Assembly (NCBI GenBank): GCA_016781135.1
Contig: JADDQY010000109.1
Span: 1 to 46,222 of the forward strand
DNA length: 46,222 bases
Origin: Actinomycetota bacterium
GTDB lineage: Bacteria; Actinomycetota; Acidimicrobiia; Acidimicrobiales; CADCSY01
Reading direction: 5' to 3'
Shown: one piece after another, positions 17,138-24,128 of the stretch
Position numbering within the stretch: the stretch's first letter is position 1
How the letters are laid out: each line of letters starts with the position of its first letter
Position numbers and translations under genes: made by a program
The notes under the pieces: generated by a model
Database searches by the model: none
Seen by the model: the letters and a program-made list of their open reading frames with translations, nothing else
What the model was told of the DNA's origin: nothing

Positions 17138-17185
17138 GCGCATGTCCTCTCTCTCTGAGTGGGTCCGCCTTTGAACCCTCGCTGG

Positions 17186-17214
17186 AAGTTAGGGTCCAGC
17201 CCGGCGGCTGTCAA
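17186..17214 (-). promoter_or_regulatory. sigma-70-type promoter of the precursor gene
   Basis: On the minus strand TTGACA (17214-17209) is separated by exactly 17 bases from TAACTT (17191-17186). The -35 box overlaps the TGA stop of the cyclase gene. Transcription would start near 17179, leaving a leader of about 42 bases with the Shine-Dalgarno GAGAGAGG. This allows the precursor to be expressed far above its processing enzymes. Confidence 0.75.
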
Positions 17215-18434
17215 CCACCATTGTACCCGTCGGCGGGTTCCCTAACCTCACTCGCCAGCCAGGCGTGCTGCAGGAGCGGCATTGTCCGGATGGTGGGGCG
17301 GGCAGTCGCCCACTCGGCTCTGAGCCCGTCGACGTCGACCAGCTCGTCGTCAACGCCGCCGCCGTCCCAGTCGTTGGCAAACGCCTTGCTGGCGCTGCGC
17401 CACCATCCCCCGCCGAAGGTTGCCTTGGTCCGCCGGGAGACCACCTCGGCGGGGAGCAGGTCACCGAAGAGAGCGTGCATCATCGCGGTACGGTCACCGC
17501 AACCAGCTCGACCCCCCTGACCAGCCAGGGCGCCGAGGAAACGGCGGTCGAGCAGGGGGTTGAAGACCCTCGCTCGGCAATCGGTGGCAAGGACATCGAG
17601 GGTTGACACAGCGAGGGCGAGACCTCGAAGGCGGGACCACCATGCCACCCTCAGGTCCCAGCGCACCGGCTCCTCCGCATAGTGGACGAACCACCGGGAG
17701 TTCACCTCGGTCAGCGCCTCGGGTGTCAGCCAAGCGAAGGCGAGTCGGTGCCGATGGCCGGCAAGTCGGCGGACCTGCTGGGGCGCGTGGGCGAGGGCCA
17801 ACCGTACGACATCACCGGCTGCTGGACGCACGAGGCCCCGCCGAAGCGGCTCTAGACGTGCCCAGCGCCAGCCACCGAAGAGGCCGTCTCCGTCGATGCC
17901 GGTCACGAAGACCCCTCCCGCAGCCAGGGCCATCAGGGGTTGGTAGCTGTAGAAGTATGCGGGCCACAGCACGCCGTGCCGGCGAAGAGCAGCCTGGGCC
18001 ACGGGACCGAGGTAGTCGACTTCGTCGGTGACATCGATGCGCACCCACTCGTCGAGCCGGAGGTGATCGATGACCCGCTCCTGCCACGCGGCTTCGTCGG
18101 CCTCCGGTAGGTCCCGATAGCGCAGGGTGGCAGGGACGGGCAGTGGAAGCCCGTCGCGCCGAGCGACGTGGACGGCCACGGCTAGAAGAGCCGACGAGTC
18201 CCGCCCGCCCGAGAAGCCAATCACGCAGGGTCGGCGACTCAGGGCGGGGCGGAGGGCTTCCTCCAGGGCGGCCCGGGGCGAAAGGCCTGGCTCGATGGGG
18301 AGAAGGGGTGGAGCGTCCGACTGCTGGCCCAGTACGACGCCCGAGGCCAGCTCCAGAGCAGTGAGCCGAGGACGATCGCGGGAGCCGTTGGGCGCGGGGA
18401 TCGGCTCCGCGCTCAGCCCGCCCTCGCCTTCCAT
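17211..18434 (-). CDS. asparagine-synthase-like macrolactam cyclase (lasso C type) without glutaminase domain
   Basis: Its 407 residues contain a PP-loop pyrophosphatase motif, PCVIGFSGGRDSSALLAVAV at about 93-112, that binds ATP and AMP-activates a side-chain carboxylate. GIDGDGLFGG (about 197-206), FNPLLDRRFLGALAG and RRTKATFGGGW follow as in the synthetase domain of AsnB. Lasso cyclases commonly carry an N-terminal Ntn glutaminase-like domain; here it is replaced by about 90 residues without a Cys2. In lasso pathways the C protein joins the core N-terminus to an Asp or Glu. It is the gene just upstream of the precursor and 13 bases after the permease gene. What it cyclises in this unusual core is open. 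Confidence 0.82.
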   Translation of the reverse strand: MEGEGGLSAEPIPAPNGSRDRPRLTALELASGVVLGQQSDAPPLLPIEPGLSPRAALEEALRPALSRRPCVIGFSGGRDSSALLAVAVHVARRDGLPLPVPATLRYRDLPEADEAAWQERVIDHLRLDEWVRIDVTDEVDYLGPVAQAALRRHGVLWPAYFYSYQPLMALAAGGVFVTGIDGDGLFGGWRWARLEPLRRGLVRPAAGDVVRLALAHAPQQVRRLAGHRHRLAFAWLTPEALTEVNSRWFVHYAEEPVRWDLRVAWWSRLRGLALAVSTLDVLATDCRARVFNPLLDRRFLGALAGQGGRAGCGDRTAMMHALFGDLLPAEVVSRRTKATFGGGWWRSASKAFANDWDGGGVDDELVDVDGLRAEWATARPTIRTMPLLQHAWLASEVREPADGYNGG

Positions 18435-18447
18435 CAGGGACCCTTCA

Positions 18448-19299
18448 TCAGAACTGGGTGAGTGTCCCCTGGCGACGGGCCAGGTCGACAGCGAGCCCGA
18501 ACAGCCACAGGGCCAACGGGAGCGCCACTACGGCGAAGCCGACCAGCAGCCCGAGGCGGCTTCCCACCAGCTCTCCTCGCAGTAGTCCAGCTCGCAACAC
18601 ATCGATCCCCCAGGTGAAAGGGAGCAGGTTGGACAGCGTCTGGAGCGGACCGGGCAGGATCTCCACCGGGAAGTACACGCCGGCTAGAAGGGCGAGGACG
18701 GAGGTCACCATCCCCAACAAGGCGGTGACCTGCTTGAACACCACGGCGAAGGCAGCCACCACCACGCCTACGGCGGCAAAGGTAGCGATCAAAGCGGGGA
18801 GCCCGATGAGCACGCTCAGGACCGTGCCGACGCCCAGCTGTAGCCGGAGTCCGAACAGCATGGCCACCAGCAGCGTGACGACACCACCTACCGTGGCCCG
18901 GAGCAGATCGAACGCTGCGCTTCCGAGCACCACCACCGAGGACGACACCGGCGACGACAGCAAGGTTTCGAAAGTGCCTGTGGTCTGCTCGGAGCGAAGC
19001 CGAGCGGAGAAGGTGTTCAGGGCGGTCTGGGCCATCCTGAGCACGGCGAGACCGACGGCGGCGAAGGCGAAGTAGCCCTGGCTGAGGTCGGCATGGGACG
19101 GGAGGCGTCCCGCGTCGATCAGGCGACTCAGGAAGTAGAACATGCCGAGGGCGAGCGGGATGGCGCACACGTCGAGCAGGAACTGCAGCCGGTAGGAGCG
19201 CGCGATCTTCCAGTCCCGGCGGATGAAGGCTCCGAGCCAGGCACCGGCAGGAGCGCGGTCGGACCTCACGGTCACCGCGGGCGCAGGAACGACGGCCAT
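18448..19299 (-). CDS. ABC-2 type permease, peptide exporter
   Basis: Its 283 residues have six membrane segments, including LLDVCAIPLALGMFYFLSRL, GYFAFAAVGLAVLRMAQTAL, VTLLVAMLFGL, FAAVGVVVAAFAVVFKQV, VTSVLALLAGVYFPVEILPG and LVGFAVVALPLALWLFGLAV. LLPFTWGIDVLRAGLLRGE is the typical ABC-2 C-terminal block. The start ATG follows directly on the stop of the ATPase gene. In RiPP loci of this type the pair exports the mature peptide and gives self-protection. Lasso exporters are more often a single fused D protein; here the two halves are separate. Confidence 0.85.
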   Translation of the reverse strand: MAVVPAPAVTVRSDRAPAGAWLGAFIRRDWKIARSYRLQFLLDVCAIPLALGMFYFLSRLIDAGRLPSHADLSQGYFAFAAVGLAVLRMAQTALNTFSARLRSEQTTGTFETLLSSPVSSSVVVLGSAAFDLLRATVGGVVTLLVAMLFGLRLQLGVGTVLSVLIGLPALIATFAAVGVVVAAFAVVFKQVTALLGMVTSVLALLAGVYFPVEILPGPLQTLSNLLPFTWGIDVLRAGLLRGELVGSRLGLLVGFAVVALPLALWLFGLAVDLARRQGTLTQF

Positions 19300-20091
19300 T
19301 CAGCCGCTCACGGCGTCAGCGACGCCGAGGGCCCGAACGAGCGTCTCCTCGAGCGAAGCGGCGTCCGTTGGGTCGTCTACGATCGCAGCCACCCTCCCGG
19401 CGGCCATGACGACCACGCGGGAGGCGATGGCGGCGGCTTCGTGCAGGTCATGGGTGGCGAAGAGGATGGCTCGCCCTGCCGCAGCCTGGCGACGCACCTC
19501 CCCGCGAAACGCCGAGGCCGCCACCGGGTCCATAGTGCGGGTGGGTTCGTCGAGGAGCAACACCGGCGGCTCGCACAGCAGGGCCCGAGCCAGCGACAGT
19601 CGAGCACGCATGCCTGAGGAGTATCGATCGAAGCGCCGATCAGCTGCTTCAGCCAGCCCGACCTCGGCCAACAGCTCCCCGGCGCGGGCGCGAGCGTCGG
19701 ACCGACGCAAGCCCTGGAGGGCGGCGAAGAACTCGAGGTTGTCGCGTCCGCTGAGGCGCCAGTACCAGGAACGCTCCTCACCCAGGACCAGGCCCAGACA
19801 GCGGCGGGCGGCTGCCGGGTGAGCGACGACGTCGTGACCAGCTACTGCGGCTCGGCCGCGGCTCGGCAGCACGGTGGTCCCGAGGATGCGCAACAGCGTG
19901 CTCTTGCCGGCGCCGTTGGCGCCCAGCAGGGCGACGATGGCACCCCATGGCACCTCGAGATCGACCCCGCGTAGCGCCGCGTGGCCGCTGAAGTCCTTCT
20001 CGAGCCCTTCGACCCGGATCCCGTAGTGGGGTTCGGCTCCCTCGGCCCCTAGCATTTCCGCGCTTGGACCTGAGCTCGACCTGCCCACCAC
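19300..20091 (-). CDS. ABC transporter ATPase, peptide exporter
   Basis: Its 263 residues include Walker A GANGAGKSTLLR (about 57-68), signature YSSGMRARLSLARAL, Walker B PVLLLDEPTRTMD and the H-loop ILFATHDLHEA. It pairs with the permease encoded immediately downstream. The start is uncertain: ATG 20055 (MLGAEGAEPHYG) would avoid overlapping the divergent HPrK-like gene, while the start at 20091 overlaps it by 28 bases. The domain itself begins at YGIRVEGLEKDFSGHAALRG. The signature Ser-Ser-Gly variant (SSGM) is common in this subfamily. Confidence 0.88.
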   Translation of the reverse strand: MVGRSSSGPSAEMLGAEGAEPHYGIRVEGLEKDFSGHAALRGVDLEVPWGAIVALLGANGAGKSTLLRILGTTVLPSRGRAAVAGHDVVAHPAAARRCLGLVLGEERSWYWRLSGRDNLEFFAALQGLRRSDARARAGELLAEVGLAEAADRRFDRYSSGMRARLSLARALLCEPPVLLLDEPTRTMDPVAASAFRGEVRRQAAAGRAILFATHDLHEAAAIASRVVVMAAGRVAAIVDDPTDAASLEETLVRALGVADAVSG

Positions 20092-20951
20092 CCCTCCTGC
20101 CGCCCCCTCCGCAGTCGGAGACGGTACCAGGGGGAGCCTACGGGCTGACCTTCACCGGGCCAGTTGCCGCCCTGGCCAGGCACCTGCTGGTACCGGCCCC
20201 CGAGGCGTGGCCAGAGGTGGAGCTGTGCTGGGCGCCCCCACTCGCGGACCCACCCGAGGTTGGCTTCTTCGCCAGCGACAGAGCTGTGTTGGTGCTGGTG
20301 AGCGGCGGCCACGCCGTCCTCGACCGGAGCCGCAGGGTGGCCCGGTTCTGCAAGGTGGAACCCCCTGACGCTCACCAGGTGGCACACCCGTGCCTGAGCA
20401 CCGCCAGTAGCTACTTCGCCCGGTGGGATGGCCGGCTCTCCTTCCACGCCAGTGCCGTCGTCATCGAAGGCAGGGTCTGGGGAGTGCTCGGGTCGAAAGA
20501 AGCGGGGAAGAGCACGACGGTGGCCTGGCTGGCCGAGTCGGGCTACGACGTGCTGTCCGACGACCTGCTCGTGCTCGACGGCCCTATGGCCCTCGCCGGA
20601 CCACGGATCATCGACCTGCGGCTTCCCTCCGCCGAGCGACTGGGACTGGAGCGGTTGGTAGTCGTGCGAAAGGGAGAGCGTCACCGCCTGCTGCTTCCCG
20701 ACGTGCCCGCCGAGCTGCCCTTCGGCGGCTTCGTCGTCCTGGCCGTCGGCTCCGAGGTGTCGGTTGATCGCGTCCCTCTCGCCAACCGGTTGGAGATGCT
20801 CCGCCACCACCTCACCTTGCGGCAGGTAGGCGTGCCCGCCTCGGTGCTGCTCGAGCTGGTGAGCCTGCCGATGTGGCGAGTGCAGCGTTCAGGGGACTGG
20901 GCCCACCTTCCGCTCCTCCTCGACCGTCTGACTGCAACCATCCCCGCCTGA
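20064..20951 (+). CDS. HPr-kinase-like protein of the lasso locus
   Basis: Its 295 residues include FHASAVVIEGRVWGVLGSKE and AGKSTTVAWLAESGYDVLSD, which give the P-loop G(S)xxxAGKST, followed by DDLLVLDG. That is the core of the HprK/P C-terminal kinase fold. Homologues occur in many lasso clusters, where some phosphorylate the peptide; the role here is inferred from context. It is the only gene of the cluster's core read on the plus strand apart from the nucleotidyltransferase. Its 5' end overlaps or abuts the ATPase gene and its 3' end overlaps B2 by 63 bases. The start (TTG 20064) is weak; the first 20 residues are Pro-rich and may not be translated. Confidence 0.78.
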   Translation: MDLSSTCPPPLLPPPPQSETVPGGAYGLTFTGPVAALARHLLVPAPEAWPEVELCWAPPLADPPEVGFFASDRAVLVLVSGGHAVLDRSRRVARFCKVEPPDAHQVAHPCLSTASSYFARWDGRLSFHASAVVIEGRVWGVLGSKEAGKSTTVAWLAESGYDVLSDDLLVLDGPMALAGPRIIDLRLPSAERLGLERLVVVRKGERHRLLLPDVPAELPFGGFVVLAVGSEVSVDRVPLANRLEMLRHHLTLRQVGVPASVLLELVSLPMWRVQRSGDWAHLPLLLDRLTATIPA

Positions 20952-21344
20952 GCCGCCTTCGGCCTGGCTTGTACCAAGGCGCTGAGACTCCGGCGATCCG
21001 GGCGCTGGCCGGCGGCTGAGCTCGCTGAAGCCACGAGAGGTCCGTACCGGGTCACCCTCGAGCCAAGCGTGAGCTCTGAAGCCCTGGCGAGGGGAGGTGA
21101 CCCCAATAACGAGGTCGCGCCGGCGCCCATGAGAGGCGTCCCAGGCCTGCAGCACCATCGAACGAACCAGGCAGGTCTGCCGGCTGGCCTTGAGCGACGC
21201 GGAAGCCCAACGCCGGCTGCCCTCCGGCAGGGGGGGAGGCGGAGTCACGACGAGCTCGTCGAGGCCGTGCCCGGCGAGGTCACGACGAGCCCGGCGGGCA
21301 GCGCGAAGTGCCCACCATGACGCTCGCACGTCGCTGATGCCCAT
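20889..21344 (-). CDS. lasso peptide B2-type leader peptidase (transglutaminase-like)
   Basis: In 151 residues the catalytic triad is visible: Cys58 in RQTCLVRSMVLQAW, His92 in FRAHAWLEGD and Asp98. GFSELSRRPAP at 105-115 is the usual end of the family. The last 36 residues (QRLGTSQAEGGSGGDG...) are not family-like and overlap the 3' end of the convergent HPrK-like gene. B2 proteins cut the leader after the residue following the conserved Thr. Here that bond would be Leu20-Gly21 of the precursor. It begins five bases after the stop of B1, so the two work as a split B protein. Confidence 0.85.
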   Translation of the reverse strand: MGISDVRASWWALRAARRARRDLAGHGLDELVVTPPPPLPEGSRRWASASLKASRQTCLVRSMVLQAWDASHGRRRDLVIGVTSPRQGFRAHAWLEGDPVRTSRGFSELSRRPAPGSPESQRLGTSQAEGGSGGDGCSQTVEEERKVGPVP

Positions 21345-21349
21345 CCGCG

Positions 21350-21667
21350 TCAGGGCTCGAGGAGGTCTCGGGCCCGAAGCATGGCGACGAAGTCCTCCAC
21401 GTCGGCCTTAGCCCTGGCCTCGTCCACGTCGAACTCGGAGCGCAGAAGGGCGACGAGCTCCTCCACACTGCTGCCTCGGACCAAGGCTGGCCACAGCACA
21501 GCTCCGGTGGCATTGATCGCCAGATAGGCGGAGTTGTTCCGATCGAGCGCCACGATCTCGCCCTCGACCTCCCGCCAGTCGACCGCTGCCGTCCGCAGCC
21601 GCAATGGCGCCGCGGGCCCCTCCTGGTCGGCTGGCGGGTCGCCTAGAGGGGTTTCGGGCGGGGACAC
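21350..21667 (-). CDS. lasso peptide B1 / PqqD-like recognition element
   Basis: Its 105 residues contain the PqqD fold: LRTAAVDWREVEGEIVALDR, NNSAYLAINATGAVLWPAL and VEELVALLRSEFDVDEARAK, then VEDFVAMLRARDLLEP. RREs of this kind hold the leader (Tyr and Pro of YxxP) and deliver it to B2. The start is a GTG with AGGA 9 bases before. The N-terminal 25 residues are Pro/Gly-rich and probably disordered. The gene is divergent from the nucleotidyltransferase. Confidence 0.87.
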   Translation of the reverse strand: MSPPETPLGDPPADQEGPAAPLRLRTAAVDWREVEGEIVALDRNNSAYLAINATGAVLWPALVRGSSVEELVALLRSEFDVDEARAKADVEDFVAMLRARDLLEP

Positions 21668-21676
21668 GGCGTGAAT

Positions 21677-21720
21677 CCTACCGGAAGGATGACCCCTGCG
21701 AGGGGGGAGTCCCCGGTAGG
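21677..21720. promoter_or_regulatory. inverted repeat between divergent RiPP genes
   Basis: cctaccgg (21677-21684) and ccggtagg (21713-21720) are perfect 8-base inverted arms, 28 bases apart, and fill the gap between the starts of B1 and the nucleotidyltransferase. It could be an operator for a dimeric regulator or a hairpin in either leader. No regulator gene is present in the locus. Confidence 0.35.
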
Positions 21721-21731
21721 GTCAGGCGACG

Positions 21732-22706
21732 ATGGCGCCCACCTCGCCGCCCACCAGGGCAATGCTGGCCACGGTCAGGAGCCTCGCCATCGACCAGGTT
21801 GCCGGCCAGGTGGTCGAGTCGCTGGCCGAGCGGGGCATTCGAAGCGTGTTGCTCAAGGGTGCGTCGTTCGCCCGGTGGCTCTACGACGACGGCCAGCTGC
21901 GGACCTACGGCGACATCGACCTCCTGGTGGCGCCCGAGCAGGTTCAGGCGGCCGGCCTCGCCCTCATGGAGCTCGGCTACACCCAGCGCTGCGCCGGAGG
22001 GGCCGACGGAGAGCAGGCTGACCACGCCGTCAACTGGGACCGACCTGGCTCGCCCACCATCGACCTTCATCGCACCATCTCCGGTCGGATCGCTGCATCG
22101 CCCGAGCGTTGCTGGGAGGTGATCTCGTCAGCCACCAGACCGGCCGTCATCGGGGGCAGACCCGCCGAGATCCTGACCGTTCCAGCTCTGGCGGTCCACG
22201 TCGTCCTCCATGCCGAGGAAGCCGTGCAGAAGACGATGGACGACTTGGGCCGTGCCCTCGCCCGCCTCGACATGGCGCAGTGGAAGCAGGGACTCGAGCT
22301 CGCCGCCAGGCTCGACGCCCTTGCCGCCTTCGGCGCCGGGTTGCGCCTGCTGCCGGAGGGTGAGGCGGTCGCCGTTGCGCTCGCCCTCCCCGCGACCCTG
22401 TCCGTCGAGCTTGTGCTCCAGGTGTCGTCGACCCAGACGCTGGCCCACCCCTTCGAGAGGGTCGCCCGCGCCCCTGGCCTACGGGCGAAGGCGCGTGTCG
22501 TCCTTCGGGAGCTCGTCCCCACGTCGTCCTTCATCCGGGAGTGGTGCCCCCGAGCGAGACGAGGTCCGGGTTGGATGGCGATCGCGTACCTTTACCGGCT
22601 GGTGTGGGTGCCGTACCACGCGCCCAAGGGCCTGCGAGCGTGGCTGCGAGCTCGCCGGGTCGTTGCTGACGTCAGCAAGCCCGGAGGTGAGGCTCAATCT
22701 CGATAG
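21732..22706 (+). CDS. nucleotidyltransferase-family protein of the lasso locus
   Basis: In 324 residues, VLLKGASFARWLYDDGQLRT and YGDIDLLVAPEQVQAAGLAL give the KG..........R.YxDIDLLV core of the NTP_transf_5-like family (catalytic Asp pair in DID). Homologues are frequent next to lasso B1/B2 genes of actinobacteria and proteobacteria, where they may nucleotidylate the peptide or a related acceptor; that role is unproved. DLHRTISG supplies a third likely metal ligand. The C-terminal half is helical with no recognised motif. Divergent from B1 with 64 bases between. Confidence 0.8.
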   Translation: MAPTSPPTRAMLATVRSLAIDQVAGQVVESLAERGIRSVLLKGASFARWLYDDGQLRTYGDIDLLVAPEQVQAAGLALMELGYTQRCAGGADGEQADHAVNWDRPGSPTIDLHRTISGRIAASPERCWEVISSATRPAVIGGRPAEILTVPALAVHVVLHAEEAVQKTMDDLGRALARLDMAQWKQGLELAARLDALAAFGAGLRLLPEGEAVAVALALPATLSVELVLQVSSTQTLAHPFERVARAPGLRAKARVVLRELVPTSSFIREWCPRARRGPGWMAIAYLYRLVWVPYHAPKGLRAWLRARRVVADVSKPGGEAQSR

Positions 22707-23081
22707 ACGTCCATCACGTCGTTGACCACCCGTTCCACCCGATACCGATCGAGGCCCTCGGCCGCCGCCTCTCGCCAGCTTCGGCGCAGGTCGGGGTCGT
22801 CGAGCAGCGAGCCAATGGACGCAGCGCGCGCCCCGACGTCGCCGACGGCAAACAGGACGGCAGCCCGGCCTCCGTCGAGCGCCTGGGGTGATCCCGTCGG
22901 CGTCACTGGCGATGATCGGGCAACCCGCCGCCCTCGCCTGGCTGATCACCAGCGGGTTCGGGTCCCGATGGGAGGCCAGCACGAAGAGGTCGGCGGCCGG
23001 AGCACCTGGCCCGGCCACCACCAGGACTGGAGCGCGTGCGCCGCTCAACCAATGCACCGCCTGGCCGCCCACAGGCGCCAA
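22694..23081 (-). pseudogene. glycosyltransferase, C-terminal remnant
   Basis: The minus strand gives VHWLSGARAPVLVVAGPGAP and AADLFVLASHRDPNPLVISQ, then ARAAGCPIIASDADGIT. After a frame change near 22900 it gives AVLFAVGDVGARAASIGSLL, DDPDLRRSWREAAAEGLDRY and VERVVNDVMDVYRD, stop at 22694. This is the nucleotide-sugar half of a GT4 enzyme (DPNPLV replaces the usual E..G..E block). Nothing upstream of about 23081 continues the fold. It is probably left over from the polysaccharide locus, now cut off by the RiPP genes. Confidence 0.55.
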
Positions 23082-23273
23082 GGGGGATCGGACGGGCCCG
23101 CCCGGCCGAGCTGGAGCTAACTCCGGAGCTGGTGGCGCCGAGACCGACCCGACCGACCAGCAGCGACGCCGGAGGAGGCGTACCTGAGCGCCCGCCGGTC
23201 CCAGCCGACCCCTGCTTCGTGAGCTCCGCAGACGGGATCGCCAAGCGCTAGGTCGAGCGGCCTGTCGGGTTCA

Positions 23274-23699
23274 TCAGGAGGCTGGCGCGGGTGGCGAGGC
23301 GACCCGCTGGCGGACGTGCTCGATCAACCCACAGACCCTCCCGCTGCCCGCGTCGGCCGTGTCAGCCCGCTGATCCAAGGCGACGAGCTCCTGGCGCAGG
23401 CCGCGCAGCTCCTTCAGCCGCCGATCGATGTCGAAGATCTCCTTGCTGATCAGCTCCCGGACGTAGCCACAGGGCGCTTCCCCCCGGTCCCGCAAGGCGA
23501 GGACCTCCCGGATCTCGTCCAGGGCCAAGCCCAGTCGTTGCGCTGACTTGATGAACGCCAGCCGATCGACGTCGGCCTCGTCGTAGGCGCGGTAGCCCGA
23601 GGCGGTGCGCTCGGGCTCGGGCAACAGCCCGATCGACTCGTAGTAGCGGATGGTCCTGGAGTTGAGCGCCATCCGCTCCGCCAGCTCTCCGATCCGCAC
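23274..23699 (-). CDS. MerR-family metal-responsive regulator
   Basis: Its 141 residues have a winged helix-turn-helix (MRIGELAERMALNSRTIRYY, ESIGLLPEPERTASGYRAYD) and a long dimerisation helix (about 80-112). Cys77 (APCGYVRELI) and Cys123 (RVCGLIEH) mark the metal-sensor subclass. The number of Cys is lower than in typical ZntR, and the short loop Cys pair of CueR is absent, so the metal cannot be fixed; the target genes argue for copper. The start is GTG 23699 behind a G-rich ribosome site. It is divergent from the transport genes and has its own operator 20 bases before its start. It would bend and untwist the 19-bp-spacer promoter when metal binds. Confidence 0.88.
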   Translation of the reverse strand: MRIGELAERMALNSRTIRYYESIGLLPEPERTASGYRAYDEADVDRLAFIKSAQRLGLALDEIREVLALRDRGEAPCGYVRELISKEIFDIDRRLKELRGLRQELVALDQRADTADAGSGRVCGLIEHVRQRVASPPAPAS

Positions 23700-23719
23700 G
23701 CGTTCCCCCCCGGCCTCAA

Positions 23720-23739
23720 CCTTCTCCTCGGATAGAAGG
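23720..23739 (-). promoter_or_regulatory. MerR operator box in front of the regulator gene
   Basis: CCTTC-N10-GAAGG at 23720-23739 has the same half-sites and spacing as the box in the transport promoter. On the minus strand the surroundings read tAGCCTTCTA...GAAGGT, aligned with the other box, but no -10-like hexamer follows at the right distance. It fits autoregulation by the MerR protein. Confidence 0.65.
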
Positions 23740-23793
23740 CTACCGCCGAGTCCAGCCCCCGCCGGCGGGATACGAAAAATCTCTCGCAGGAGG

Positions 23794-23824
23794 TTGCCTT
23801 CTAGTCGACTGGAAGGTCTACGCT
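23794..23824 (+). promoter_or_regulatory. MerR-type promoter with 19-bp spacer for the metal operon
   Basis: TTGCCT (23794-23799) and TACGCT (23819-23824) are 19 bases apart, the overlong spacing that MerR activators need. The spacer holds the dyad CCTTC-TAGTCGACTG-GAAGG (23797-23816). The chaperone gene starts 74 bases downstream, after the site GAAGGAGG. Confidence 0.85.
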
Positions 23825-23897
23825 CGACGTTGCACCCGCGGATACGGCCCGACGGTGGGTCGGAGCGGTGACGTCAGCGACGTGAAGGAGGCTCCTC

Positions 23898-24128
23898 ATG
23901 CCCGAGCAACTCCTGCTTCAGGTGGGCGGCATGACCTGCACCGGCTGCGAGAGCCGTGTGCAGAAGGTCCTTGGCCGCCTCGAAGGCGTTCGCAGCACCA
24001 CCGCCGACCATGGCGCCGGTGAGGTCCGGGTCCTGTTCGACCCCGAGCAGACCTCGGCCGAGGCCATCGGCGACGCCGTCAGTGCGGCTGGCTATGAGAT
24101 CAACACAACGTTGGAGGGATCACGATGA
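23898..24128 (+). CDS. CopZ-like heavy-metal-associated chaperone
   Basis: Its 76 residues form a single HMA domain with [20 protein letters not shown] (metal-binding Cys14 and Cys17 in MTCxxC) and a ferredoxin-like pattern to the end. It binds Cu(I) in the cytosol and passes it to the P-type ATPase encoded next. The start has the ribosome site GAAGGAGG at 23882-23889. Its stop overlaps the start of the ATPase gene by four bases (ATGA). Confidence 0.9.
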   Translation: MPEQLLLQVGGMTCTGCESRVQKVLGRLEGVRSTTADHGAGEVRVLFDPEQTSAEAIGDAVSAAGYEINTTLEGSR

